Source: Lingula anatina (lineage: Eukaryota > Brachiopoda > Lingulata > Lingulida > Lingulidae). From it: a stretch of 64,000 nucleotides of DNA. Below the pieces are notes generated by a model. That model was not told where the DNA came from and searched no databases. It saw nothing but the letters and a program-made list of their open reading frames with translations. The position numbers and the translations under genes are program-made. The DNA is taken from NCBI RefSeq assembly GCF_001039355.2, contig NW_019774291.1, forward strand, positions 836,877 to 900,876. The letters are read 5' to 3'. Shown piece after piece: positions 1 to 14,044 of the stretch (the stretch's first letter is position 1; every line of letters starts with the position of its first letter).

Positions 1-1107
1 TTCTAAAAAATGTTTCTTCTCCTTTTTTCTATTACTGATCAACAGCAGAATGAATTAGCTGACATGCATTACTAATTTTTAAATTGAAAAGTGAAGGATT
101 TGAACAATACAAGTGCTGCATCAGAGTGATTGAAAGTATCAGAAATTTGGGAGATAAATACCAGGATATACTAATAAAAAAATTATATTTATGGAAAAAG
201 ATTAGTAATACAATATTGTATTGAGTATTTTGGTCAACCTGTAATGTGTACAGTTCAAGGCTTGAAATTTCCCAAGCCTCTAAACAGTGTCTTAAGTTTT
301 TTTCACTTTTACAGAAAAACAATTGTGGATAAAATTAGTTGACTTAGTATGATATCTTATTGAGTAAAGATATTGATATCTTAACAAGTATTTCGTGAGC
401 CTCTAAACAGTGTCTTAAGTTTTTTTCACTTTTACAGAAAAACAATATTTCATTTTTGTGGACTGTGTATTTTGTGAAATCCATGCTAATGAAACTTAGG
501 GAAGGATTGATGTTTTGTCTAACTCTTATAGTAAAGATATTTTTTATCCCTTCTTTATTTGACTTTGATTAATATTCTTTATTACATGTAGATCTCTAGA
601 TTGCATGCTGCATGCATGGTATGTAGCTGTGCATGCTCTAAACCAGTACAAATATTGTAACTATGATAATAAGTACATGCATTAGACTGTTCAGTCAACT
701 ATTTTTGTAATGACAGCAAATAGCATAGATGTTTTAGATTTGCTAACATTGCTAATGCATTTAAACTCCATTAAAATCATTCACTTAAAAATAATTATGA
801 GTCTTCTTAAAAGCAGCATAATTTTAAAAAAACAGACATTATCTTTGAGGAATGACCGAAACATGTACTTATGCCTCTGGTTGATTATTTTAAAAAATGT
901 TTTAACTCTTATTTGAAGGGAAAATATCAGGATGACAGTTGAAACTTTAAGCAATTGAAAGAAAGTAGTCTGGTCCTTAATTTAGACGTTGGTTTATCTT
1001 ACTGATGGTAAAATCATGTTGGGGTTGTTTAATATGACAAACTAAACTATCACCTTAATGCATTGAGTGGAAAAAAATTGAGATGTTATGTTGTATGTTC
1101 CTTTCAG
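1..1107 (+). other. Intron upstream of the first visible PTPN13-like exon
   Basis: AT-rich non-coding sequence ending in a pyrimidine-rich acceptor (ctttcag, 1101-1107). The exon that follows begins with two bases finishing a codon, so a donor lies upstream of the window. No exon was recognised here. It contains the 49 bp direct repeat described separately. Confidence 0.7.
275..446 (+). repeat. Perfect 49 bp direct repeat pair
   Basis: Copies at 275-323 and 398-446 are identical over 49 bp, beginning agcctctaaacagtgtctta and ending with acagaaaaacaat. The 74 bp between them are unrelated to the repeat. It is intronic, and looks like a recent local duplication or an assembly duplication. Confidence 0.85.
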
Positions 1108-2000
1108 AAAACACGTATGAAGTGCCACTGATAAAGGGCAGCAGTGGTCTAGGGTTTAGTGTACTAGGTGGGAGAGGAGCGCACCCCACTGACCCAGTGC
1201 GCTGTATTGTGCGGGTACGGAAAGTGTTCCCCCTGGGTCCTGCCGCTGCCAGTGGGAGGCTGGAAGTGGGGGACGTCATTCTGGAAGTCAACGGTACCAA
1301 AGTCAGAGGTCTAACACATGGGGTGAGTTGTCCAGATTTTTTGTGGAATTTTTTTTTTTTTCTATATTTCTGTTTTCATCTTAGTTATCCCTATCTGCCG
1401 TTACCTTGAAAAGTTAATTAAGGTAAAGTTCATGCATGTTACAGTTTAAGGTTAAGGTGTGATTCCATGCTGGTGACAAGGGCTTCAGGAAGCTTTTTAA
1501 TCTTTTTTGCGTGATGTAATTAATGGGGATTGAGTAGGGATATTTCTCTTTCCTTTGTGATTCGTTTCCTGCAGTTGTATTCTGTAATGTCAAAGGAATA
1601 AATGTAAGAAAGTCACAAAAAATTAAATACACGCTTGCACACATACTTGCTGATTACTTTTTTTACAAGGAATTGTGAAATCCTTTTTTTAGAGTTGATA
1701 TTTGGTTTGTCTTTTTGAAAATACACCCTGCCAAGTTAGACTATTTAATTCAGCAATGAAATAAAGCTCAGATAGAGACTCTCGTTCTGAGGACAAGATA
1801 ATAATTTAGCTCTTGGCTTAATATGCTTAACCTTTAAAAATTATCCCAGTACAATAGAGAATTTTTTGTCAGTAATCATGTCTTCATGTCTCTCTTTTTG
1901 TTCTTAGGAAACTGTGACACTACTGAGGACAGCGCCATCAGATGTCAAGCTGCTGATCTGCAGGCCAAGCCCTACCCAGCTGCCACCTATTGTAGACAGG
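1108..2000 (+). CDS. PTPN13: PTPN13-like exons encoding PDZ domain A
   Basis: Exons 1108-1322 (two leading bases complete an upstream codon, ends phase 0) and 1908-2000 (31 codons, phase 0). The product carries the PDZ carboxylate-binding loop GLGFSVLGG, then the RLEVGDVILEVNG core and, in the second exon, ETVTLLR and the closing strand DVKLLI. Unlike the other two PDZ domains here, this one is interrupted after the VNG turn, at the start of helix B (donor gtgagt at 1323). PDZ domains bind C-terminal peptides of partner proteins; the ligand cannot be told from the sequence. Confidence 0.9.
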
Positions 2001-5000
2001 GTGAGTTTAAATTTTTTATGACTAATAAATAAGTCTTCCTGTTGAGGAACTGTTCATCTGCTGTGTTCTCTCTAAGCAACTGCAGTGTCACCTTAAGAAA
2101 ATAAAACATGGTTCACATGGCATTACATGAAAGATTTGTTCTTTTGTTGAGAATTTTTGATAATTTTATAGGATTGATAAGATAATTCAGTCAAAATATA
2201 TTCAATGTAAATATTTGACCATATTTGTTTGCTTTCTGTCCATGTATCTTTCTAGAAAGCCATCTGATTGCCTTTATGCCAATCTAAATATTTAAATCAA
2301 TTCTTAAATTTGACCTTTTGTATATCCCCCCCCTCCCGTTTGTTGACAAAAGGACTGATGGCATGAAAGTACTGTGTTAGCATGTAATTTTTGGAATTTA
2401 ATGGAGATTTTATATGCTTTTAACTTATTTTCAAATAAAAATTACTACAACTCTTACTTCATTCCAGGGGAGGGAGTCTCCATTTGAAGACAGGGTCCCA
2501 ACTCCCAAGAGCATGTCACCAGCGACAGTGGCATCAGGTCTGTCAGTAGTCCAGGAATCCCAGTCTCCCATTAAGTCACCACTGCCCATATCACCGTTGG
2601 TGTCTAGTCCAGCCAAGTCACCATTCCATCATAGTGGGACACCAGTCCAGCAACAAGGTGTGAAATCACCTCCTCCATTCTCTGGCTCAGCACAACAGAC
2701 TATGAGACCCACTGTTGAGGATCGCCCTGCCAGCAGCATGTCCGAGTCCTCCAGTGAAGAAACCGAGACAGAACATTCGGTCAGTCCAGACCAGTGGACA
2801 AGAGGTCAGAGTACAGTTGACCAGTCTGAAAGGACGTCTGATGTGTCAGGCAGACAGACACCTATTGGGCAAGTAGAACATATGACCATGACGGAAGACT
2901 CTCCACCTAGTTTACTAGACAGTGACCAGAGGATTGAGTCTCCACATAAGTTTGTGTCCAGACAGGAGAGTGGCCAGTCCCAGGGTGTTGCTCCATATGT
3001 TTCCAAACAGTCATCTCAGAGATCTGTTAGATCTCAGCCAAAAGGTAGGGCCCCATGACGGTATACATTGATGTCATGATGATGTGAATAATGAATAGAA
3101 CAAACGTAGGTTATTCATCCAGTTGCATTTTATATAAATATTTTGAAAAAATGTATTGGAATTATGATTGAATCTTATTGAAAGTTTTGTAAAATTGATA
3201 CTTTTGATGGAAGATCAATGGTTTTGGGTTACGTGTTACTTTGTATCTTATATACATAGATGAATCATTAAAACAATGTCCTCATCCATCTAGTGGTTTC
3301 CCGAGCTGACAGCATCCAGTCCAGTGAGTTTTCTAGAACAGAAAGTGTAGCATCTGACAGTGATGCCTCTGCCCCTCCCAGTCCAACTCCTGCAGACTCC
3401 AGTGAGGAGGAGGAGGAGGAGGACGAGGAAAGTGGAGAGGAGGAGGAGGAGAGTGAAGCTTTGGATGTACCACCACCACCAATGAAACCTGGGGTGAGAT
3501 CTATATTAACAATAATCTAAGATAAAGTTGTATATTGTTGATGGATTTTACTATAACATGTTTTACCTTGTGGATAAAGGTTTAGCAGTTTTTTCTTATC
3601 TAGTGACTTAGATCACATAATTTTGTTTTTTGTTTTCCCTTGTGTAACTATCGAGTGAACCTAAGTTCAGGTGAGAAAATATTAGAGCCATATTCATAAA
3701 GTCAATTATCACATCTTGAGACTTCAGTGCATTAGTTTTGTGTTAATTAGGAGTTTGAGGTGACATTGATAAAGAGCATCAGGAGTGGCTTGGGGTTCAC
3801 AGTGGCTGGGGGAACCATGACAACAGGAGGTTGCTATGTGAAGGCAGTGGTGCAAGACCCAGCGCTGTCAGACGGCAGGATGCAAGCTGGGGATAAGCTT
3901 ATCTTGGTACATGTCCCACAAATGTCTGGCTGAATAATTTGATCCTTTTTGTAGAAAACAATTAGATATTTGATATTCACTTGATAGTTGCTAATTCTGA
4001 AATAGAATTTTTGCCCTGTTTGATAATTTTGAGTAAAATCTGTTTCTCATTGGTTCCTGTCTTTTCCGAAATGTTTAATTTGATATTAATGTCAAGATAA
4101 CTTGAAACAAAGTGATGCCTGTCTTTAGGTTATTTCAAAGTAATTTGTTGTTCAGAAACATAAAAGTTGCAAAGGCAAACATGATAATAAAGAAATGACC
4201 GTAGATATATCATTTCTGTCACCACAGGTGAATGGTAAAGATGTGACAGGTTTTAGCCACTTTGACTGTGTGTCCTTCTTAAGGAATACTCCTCAGGAGG
4301 TCACCATCAGGCTGCACAGAGGGGAACCCCCCAAACCTGCTCAGCAGGACAAAAAGCAGGTGAGGTTTCAATACAGCAGTTACATTAAAAGTATTTTTGA
4401 TATGTATGTGCAGACATGATAACCTGGGTCTCAAACAAATTATGTATCTTGTGATTTTTTGATACAAATTATAAGCAAATTATGGCCTATAATATTGTCA
4501 GTTTAACTGCTTTTTGCTTTGCTCAAGCAAAGAAAAATTTAAAATGCATTTCACTGAGACCAATGTCAAAATCATATATCTTAGACACATGTAAATGATG
4601 AGCTTCTTTGATAATGATTTTCCTGTCTCACACTACAGGGCCAGCAGAGCTTCTATCCAGAATCTTCATCAGAGAGTGAGGAAGAGGAGGAAGATGAAGA
4701 GGAGGAGGATGCTGAGGAAGTAGAAAAAACCAAATCTGTCAAAGACCTTGCTGCTGAATTTGAGACTAATAAAGATGTGATTAAGCCACATGATTACAGT
4801 AAGAATTGAGTCATTTCTTGTGAATGTTTAGAAATACATTTAAATTCATAATTAATCCTAGCAAAATGGCCCACCAGCTTTTTCCTAAGGAAATACTCAC
4901 TTAAATACCCTGCCAAAAAATTTAATTTTTGACACACAGTGTCTCAAACAATATCTTACATTTACACACATTCTTCAGAAATGTCAACAACCCTTAAAGA

Positions 5001-8000
5001 GCCATCTGCTTAGGTATCATCAGTTCTCAGTAGTGCTGTCACATTACCATCTGATATCAGGGACCCCTATTTATAAAGTACTATACAAAATCACACTGTG
5101 GGGGTGCCTTTCAACTTTTTTGTAACAGACTACTAGCGTACCCTGTGTTTAGATAGTACTGTCACACTATTCTAAACCATAGTATTTCTTTTTTCCCTCA
5201 GGGTCAGTCTCCCACAAACAGCAGCCCTTGGAGGCACCCTCATCCCCTGAGGGTCACCCTGGTGGTAGTGGTCAAGCCGGAGGGGACACCTCCTTGTCAT
5301 CGCTGGACCACAGTAAGAGGTCAGTGGCCAGCCGGAGCAGTGTGTCTTCTTGGGGGGACATTAGCCTGCCCCTCTCTGACACGGACGACAACAAGCAACA
5401 GGTGAGGTGTCATTGCAGTCCAGCTGTGTTACTAAGCTATTATGAATTGTATTAAGATGTTTGACATACAGAAAAATATGTACAATGTAAATTGAAGATC
5501 TTTACCTGGCTTTTTATATAGTATGTTAATACTTCATATTTTGTTCAGTAATTTTTATTTTAAAGGCTGAGTAAAACCTCAGTCATATTCTCTTTAATAG
5601 TTTATTGAAGAATGCCTTAACAACCATGCAGTGCATACTTTCTACATTGGGCAGGAATCATATAACTCCTCATTAATTTGTGTCACTTATCTTGTATTTT
5701 TAGATATCTGGTATAGCAATTCAGCTCACAAAGTCTGGCAATGAAGGTTTTGGCTTTGGGTTGGTTAGTGGTCCAGGTGGCACAGGTGTGTATGTAAAGA
5801 CTATTGCTTCAGGAGGCGTGGCAGACAGAGATGGACAGCTACAAGTAGGGGACCATTTAATCAAGGTAATCTCAGGAAGAAGGCAAATGTGGTAACAACC
5901 CTCCAATTAGTAAAAGTTCATTAACCCACAACCTGCTTTCATAATAGCCTACTGTTCTTAAAACCCACTGCCTCGTGTTCATTAAAAAAAAAAAACGGCC
6001 TTGTTAATTATTTGCTTTATATAGACATAAATGCTTTGGAATTTATGTGGGTGCCTGTGTATTTCAAACCAGTTTTGTTTGAAAGTTCAAAATATGCCTT
6101 TTTAGATACCAATTTCAGTTTTGCTTATATGTTGTTTTGTTGACCTCCAAAAAGTGTTATTGATGGAGGCGCAGGTTATATTATATTATATAATTAAATA
6201 TGATTATTCCAAGAATACATGTGATGCAAATTGAAAATAACTGGTCACGTCATTACCTAAAAAATGTGGGGCATCAATGGTAGATATGTTTTTGATGATA
6301 CAAGGGAGGAAGCTAAAAGTGATATTTGTTTTATCTTATAATTTAGTACTGTGTAATTATACCATAATATATGTGAAGTACAGTAAAAGAAGACAATTTT
6401 CTATGTCAGATTTTATATTTTATTGATACCCCAAAAATGATAAATAACAATGCTATCTATCTAATAAGTGAAGAATTGCTTAGGGCAGTTTTTCATTTCC
6501 TTTCATTTTTTCAAACTGTAATTTTCAATCTGTAAACCACCCAGATATTGGACTGCACTGGGTTCCACAAAAATGGAAATCACTTAGAATATAAAATTAT
6601 TTTTATTTTTTTTATTGAGAACCCATCATAATCCACCTTCTACTTTCAAAATTTTCTTAGTAGCCTCCTGCCCAGACCCAAGTTAAAATGCAATTTTTGA
6701 GTGGGACAATTAAGTTTCTGCAATACACACTATTTAAAAATATATTATATTTAAAAACGCCTCTGATCTGGCTCTTTCTGCTCTTCCAGTACAATTTTAA
6801 AATTTGCAAAAACATCTCACCATGCAGGCATTATCCTCCAGAAAGCAATTAGAGAGCTCAACTTTGCATCAACATTATTTCATCACCTGTGTAAAGCTGG
6901 TCACAACATTGGGGTATGGGCCGTGCATGCTGTTTGTGGCATTACATAACGATGGGTAGAGGTGTCGAAGGTAGATATTGCGGTTTTTGATGATGCCAGG
7001 AAGGTCAATATTAGGTTTTTGATGATGCCAGGAAGGTCAATATTAGGTTTTTGATGATGCCAGGAAGGTCAATATTAGGTTTTTGATGATGTCAGGGAGG
7101 TCAGTTTGAAGTTTTATCACAGCAAATCCCCAGATACAGCATTGTATTCTATGCCAATTTTATAATAATTTTTGTCTTTTTTTTTTTTTTTTTTTTTTTT
7201 TTTATTCAACACGCACAATACAATACTACAGAAGCTTATAAGCATAGGAATTAAGCTTATCAGAATTGCATAAGAAGCTTATCACATAAGCATAAGAAAC
7301 TTATCATGTAAGTATAAAAAGTAGCTTATCATATAAGTAATATACGAAAACAGTGCCTACTTACTCTTTCACACACACACACATCCTTGCATCATACACA
7401 CGGTGATACTTAAACATGTTAAAAGTTGTTATTTGTGCGAGTGGTTAGGGTGGAAATAATTTCTTGTATCTGCATCATTGATGTAAAGGATCACTGGTTT
7501 CTTTAGCATGCACATAATTGATAAATAGAAACCTTTTGCATGCTTTTAAATGCATGTTTACTTTTCATGTAGACACAGACAGAGAAAATCAATTCATAGG
7601 GCTTCTCAATGCATAGCCAGGTTGTGTAAGCAATTTTTGATGGGTTGGAAGCTGCGAAATTTATATACCTATTAAGTACTAAAAACAAGGAGTAAAATGA
7701 ATATATGAAATACTTGCAATTTCATAAATTTAAGATAATCAAGGTGCTGTTTCCCAAGGTGACAATAGTTTTGGTTGTTGTGAATGAGATTCATAGAGTA
7801 GTGCAGTACAGAGGCGGGTCTGGGCACATTAACACAACAAATGTTAACATGAATTAAGTTAAATGAGATGAGGTAATTACCATTTATTTAATAGACAAAT
7901 GAATTAACATACAGAACCCATTAAAATTTTATTAAATCCTACTAAGGTCCATCAAATTTCAAGAATTCTTCAATATGTGCATGATCATTCCCCAAAGTTT

Positions 8001-8729
8001 TCTTGGTCACTCTTCATAAAAGTTATGTTTCCTTTCAAAAATATGCTCCAAATGGCCTCCTTGGCATTGGAAGTACACTTTCATTCATCCTGAAAAAATG
8101 GCCAATTACTCGAACACATTACTCCCTCGGGATTTCCCTGATTTTTGCTATGATTGCTGCCCTCTGTTCACCAATCGTTTTAGGGTTATTCTGGTACAAA
8201 TTATCCTTGAAATGCACTCACAGATAAAAATCTGTGAAGGTTCAGTTCTGGTGAAATGCCGTGCCCATTCAACATCACGCTTGCTAATGATCAGTCTCTC
8301 TTGATTTGTTATGTGGCAGTGCTGTGGAAGTTTTGGACATTATCGAGACGATGCGAAGGAATACATCAAGATGGACAGTGGTTCCAGCAAGACAGTGCCA
8401 CCCCCACACATCAGATGACTCCCTTGCCTGACAAAGAAAGTATGATGTTGAGTGGGCACTGCATTTGAACCTCCGCATATTTTTATCTGTGGGTGTATCT
8501 CAAGGATAATTTGTACAATATTTGTTTAATATTATTAAAAAGAACATAATTTTTATGCAAAGTGATCAAGATNGTGAGAGGCGGAGAGACAATTAAAAGA
8601 TTAGGCGGTTTTTCTTTCATTACGTCCGCCATTTTTAGGTCACCGGCTTTGTAAAGCCTGGCTTAATTCGTTGAGAATGCGCTCTTAGTCCAGCAAATTT
8701 CTTGCAATATGATGGACATTTGTAGGATT

Positions 8730-8773
<44 letters not shown>

Positions 8774-11700
8774 TTTTTGTCACCCTGTATTATCTGGTTT
8801 TAAAACAGATCTCTTGTGAAAGGTGAAATATGTTTATATAAAATCACAAGGAAAAGTGAAAAATATGTTTTACTGGTCTTGGCCAATTTCTTTTCATATT
8901 CAAACTTACTACTAGGTGTGTTACAGAGAGAAATTTATTTTGTGCTCTGTATTGGGTCATTCCACGAAAAATTTGACTCTGAGTTACAGCAATGACATCC
9001 ACATTTATTATAATATTTGCTTAACTGTTTTATATCACTTTTTAATTACTGTTAATGTTTTTCCATGTTGGAGGGTGCTGTAGTATAAAAAAGCAAAAAA
9101 AAAAATTATGGGACAAGTCATGCTAATATATTAGGCAAAATGCATGGGTCACTTCGGGGATTCAGAAGGTCACCTTTTTTAGTAAAATGACCCTCACCTA
9201 CTTTAACCTCTGCAAATATATGAGTATGTGCTGTTGAAGCAGCTTATATATCCTTTATATGGAACCTTTGAATACAAAGCATGTGTTGTGTTTGGTGCAG
9301 TGAAGTTGTCAGGAAACAAGTTGCTGGCTAAGTGGCAGTTCCTAGATATTATGTTCCATTGAAAAGAAAAATTGTGTTAGAATTATTAACTCAGAAGAGT
9401 TCATGAAAAAAATCAATATTTACCTTGACAAACAAAAAAGGCTAGAACAAAAATCATGACATGTGAGTGAAATTAAGATAATTTGAGCCTTTGTCAGTGA
9501 CCCAGGTACGATCTTGCTAATCTTTTATTTGATCCTTGTTATTGAGAATAAATTCAACAGAATTTTACCTATCCTATTAGGATATCTTATTAGAGAGCTT
9601 TAATTATTGAAAGTCTTTGAAGTGGTTCCCGTCATGTTTCCAGTTCCTTTATAATATGGATTTAATTAACCATATTCTCCTATCATGCCAGGAAGGAGGT
9701 TTTTGAATCTCTGCCATGTGGATGGTGTTAATTGCTGACTGGCACTCCCATGTTAATACAATAGTTTTTTGGATATTGCTTTGTTGATGGTTCACCATTA
9801 TTGTTCACTAATTATATTATTTTCTATTAGACTGCTAGTTGACCAGTAGACACAAAACCCAATTACCACTAAAAAAATGATTTTAATGAAAACAGATTAA
9901 ATTTCCTCACAGTGTTTTGTTGCACAATCTTAATCTCAGATGACATGACAGTTTAGGTGTTGGATCAAAAAATATTCTCAGCTTGTTTAGATATAGTCCA
10001 ATAGTAAATCATTGTTTTTACTCAAGGAGTGATGCCCCAGCTTCATCCAGCTGCTGGTTGGCCTTGAGCTAACACATTGTACTATCTTTAGAATAAGTAA
10101 TGTAGTTGTAGGTTTCTCAGTTTACCAAGCTGCTTTCTGTTCAACTTGTATGGTATTTTTTGAGCTTTAGGAAAGGAGCACAAAACAGTATCTCAGAATC
10201 TTCTCAGAGCATACATTTCAGACGTGAGCAGCAAATATGTGAAATGAAGCATTTCTTCTGTGGTTCTTTCCAACATTGAAAGAAAAGAACTGATGATAGG
10301 CGATAAGCCATGTTTTTTGTTCTGCACATTTTCAGTAACCATCACTAAATTTTTGTGATCTCTCTCCTAAATGTGAGAGTGAGTGGGTGTTGTGTTTCCT
10401 GTTTTTTTCTTAGAACTATCATGTATATATGATGTGTTATGTTAATAAAAAAAGTTCTGATCTTTATTGACCTTTATCTCCAATAGCATTGTGCAAGTTA
10501 ACTGTTAAAAGTAACAGTGCGCCTAGGAGAAGTCAGACAGTGATTGAGTCAGTTATATTTTTTTACATTCAAAACAAGCTTAAGGCAATTAGTAATTTAA
10601 TGTGATTTTATTGTACACTTCCTACTGATGATTTGAGAATTGTAAATGGCTCAAACATAATGTCTATACTACAACATGATGACAAACAGTGCCATAGAAA
10701 GTCATTTTATTATAGTTTAGAACATTGAACGAGTTGCCTGATTTGATCATTCTTGAATTCTGTCAATATTTTTTACGTTACAAATAAATGATATTGCAAG
10801 AAAGACAGGGGACATATAACCAGTATTCGTGTTTAACTTCCATATCTCAGATTTGACACCTTTAAGTTAATAATAGTACTACCTTTGGTAATAGTACTCC
10901 TCCAGCACTTGTCCCCACTTGTGAAAACTACACATACGTTCCATCAGGATCTCTCACATTTAGAGATGTTGGGCAATTTTGATTTCATTCAATCATTGTG
11001 GTACTGTTTAAGTAGTAGATGTGGTGTGGGTACAATGTGAAAAATGAACTGCTTTGTTTACTCAGTATTTTGTAGAAGTGACATAAATGATAGGTATACC
11101 AGTATCTCTAGTATTTTTAATCTCATGAGTCACCTTTATACAAAATAGGCTTTGGAATAAATGATTAAAACTACTCATTGCTATGAAATTTAGCTCTAAC
11201 ATGTCAGTGAATGCTGCCTAATGCTGGACAGTAATTTTTAAATATAAAAAAGTATTCTTGCAATGATGTCTTTATATATATATATATATATATTATGTGT
11301 CTGTGAAATCTATACAGTAAGATTTATAATCTAATTATTAGATATATAATCTTATTCAATGTTTTGACCAGGTAAATGAAGAATCAGTCCAGACCTGGAC
11401 ACATAACCAGGCGGTCAATCTGCTCAGAAAGTCAAGTGGTCAGGTGACCCTTGTGGTGGAAAGGTGGGTTGTCAATTTCTAAAACTATTTTTTTTATTCC
11501 AAACTTAATTCACCAGATTACTAACCCAAATCCACTAATGAGGCTAGATCTGGGCTTTTGTGCCTGTTGCACTTTGCGCTAGTGTCATTTGTAGGAAAAG
11601 CAAAATTAATCGCAAATTATTTAAAATTTAATTTAAATGAAAAAGGGATCAGCTACGACCACCAAAATTAGAACACAGAAGCCTATCATAGGGCTCTCTG

Positions 11701-14007
11701 GTGCAGCCATGTTATCTTCTGGTTGGATCTCTTTGGTATATGCAGTCACCTTGTTTTTTTGCCTTGTTTTTCAGATCCTCATCCAAAGAACACTCTCCAA
11801 TTTCAAAACAGAAAACACTACAAGAGGAAGAGGGGGAGACGGGGGAGGGTAGTGATGAGGAGGAAGAGGAAGAAATCAAAAATTTGCTCCAGCCTAAATT
11901 TCCTCAAGACAAAGCTGGTAGCAGTAGTGATACTGACAGTGACGTGGACTCTACTGCTTTAGATGCAGATGAAGATGGCGATGTTTTCACTGGGCAACCT
12001 TCTCATGAGAGACTGGTGGCTCCACCTTTACCATTGTCAAAGCCACCATCACAAACCAACCATGAAGAAACTGAAAATGTAATGCCACCTCCTCTTCCCC
12101 CGTCTCCTCCTCCAGATTCAAGTTCAGAAGATGAAGAAAGTGAGGATGAGGAGAAGGAAGAGAATGAGGAGGAGTTAGTGCCTGGTGGGTTGACAGGTCC
12201 TAAAAGCAACACTCCTCTTCTCCCAAAGGCACCGCCACCTGGGGCTTCCTCAGATGAGGATTCTGACTCCTGGGGAGATGATTCTGATAATTCCCTTCCA
12301 GATGGACAAGACAAGAGGGAAGAAGTAAAACAAGTGAACAGTAGCGAAGAGGAGAGTTCCAGTGAAAAAGGTTGTTTTTGGTTGTATATTTTTGTTTGTT
12401 ATAGATGTACTGCTCTCAGTTTGATATTTTTTCTGACTATTAATAGGTATTATTATCATGTTCTAAGAGCAATAGCCAGATTCGACTCGAGTGTTTTAAT
12501 TGAAATCCACTCTCTGTCGAGAAGTGAGTCCTTTAAATATGTGTTGATCTACTTCAGAGGACACTGTCCCCCAAACCATCACAGATGGATGGGTGTCCCA
12601 GCTGCCCATAGTGACCCCTGTCCCTAGTGGTCAGTATTCTGGCAAAGCCCTACAGAGTGTGATCTCCCAACTGACGACCAAGCTGAAAAGAGATGATCCA
12701 GTGGAGGAATACAAGGTAGAACTAGAGGGTTTGCAAGGGTCACTGTTAAGCACTCCCTCATTCAGCTTTGCTAATTTGATTACACTCAACTTATTATTAG
12801 TTTACTTTTAATGCACAGACATCACTTGTGCACCAAAAATGACAAAATCACTTATTTTGTGCATTATTATTTCCTACTCATTGTCTATACATTTGATAGC
12901 TTTGCTGCCTTGTTGATATTTGAGTATGCCTGTTGTAGCAGTCCTGAGTTTATTTCAGCATTTGTTGATTAATTGATTTGAATTCTTGGATGTTTGTGAT
13001 GAAAACTTAGGTAGGATATCTAATTGTCATCTACAATAGCCAGTTTTTTGCCAACGAGCCAAATTGGAGAGAAACTCAAGGTCTTAGTACAGTTGACAGG
13101 AGATTGAATATCTTTTTAGAATATGAATTTTATTTCTGGAACACCTATAACCACACAGTAACCATGAAAAGGAAGGAATCACTAAACGTCTTCAATTTTG
13201 TTTACTTTTGAAAGAAAGAAAGTGATGTTTTTAATCTATTGTTTTTTTGCTTCAAACTGGTGAAATGTCATTAGAAATATCATTTATCATCTTGGAAAGG
13301 CCAGATTTTTGTGAATTTTGATATGATCTTTATCTCTTTTATCATGTTTTTTGCTAGATGAAATTGTAAGCCAACCTTTATTTAGCCTTAAAAATTATTT
13401 ATAAAGGTGAAGGATTTAAAGAAGAAATGGGTATGAACAGTGTAACCTTTAGTGATGGTATTTATCACACCTACAGCTTACACCTCATTACAACATGGTA
13501 TAATTTTCACTATATCTGAGGTTAATACTTCAGGTTGCATGGAATTTCAGTCTGTTGGAAATTTTATTGAATAACCAAAGATTGGCTGTTAATGCACAAA
13601 TACCTAGTCTTAACAATAATGCAAGTCATCAGTCCAACCCAGAAATAAATCCTAACCACAGAGTATCCATGGTTATGTACACACTAAGTTCCAGTGTAGA
13701 ATACACAGTGTCCTCCAAACTGTTCTAAAAAGTAGATGATATTATAAAAAGTCATCCAGGCTTAAAGAAGAAAAGCTAGAAACCTGAAAATAGAACTGCC
13801 AAGTTTTCAAATTAAGATCAGCTCATACTGATATTTGGTTTTGGCAAAGTTTTGCTTTTCACGCTTCAGATGGTCTTGTTTTGTTTCAGAATTTGCGCCA
13901 GGTAAAGCTCACAGACAATTGTGATGATGCCAAGGCCCCAGAAAACAAGAGCAAAAACCGATACAGGAATGTTTTACCATGTAAGAACAAAAATGTGTGC
14001 TAATGAA

Positions 14008-14044
<37 letters not shown>

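Larger units (their letters stand above)
5866..11371 (+). other. Long intron within PDZ domain C of the PTPN13-like gene
   Basis: The 5.5 kb between donor gtaatc (5866) and acceptor accag (11367-11371). No exon was recognised. It holds a 32 bp minisatellite (6982-7109), a poly-T run (about 7177-7203), degenerate aagcttat-type repeats (about 7230-7345), a mariner-like remnant (8000-8521), a TTTA microsatellite (about 8727-8776) and a TA run (about 11273-11292). The rest is AT-rich with nothing recognisable. Confidence 0.75.

Noticed and set aside
6982-7109. CRISPR-like array
   Set aside because: The 32 bp units are directly adjacent without spacers, so it is a minisatellite in an animal intron.
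12003-12314. 103-codon Ser-rich frame on the minus strand
   Set aside because: Antisense shadow of the acidic linker exon of the phosphatase gene.
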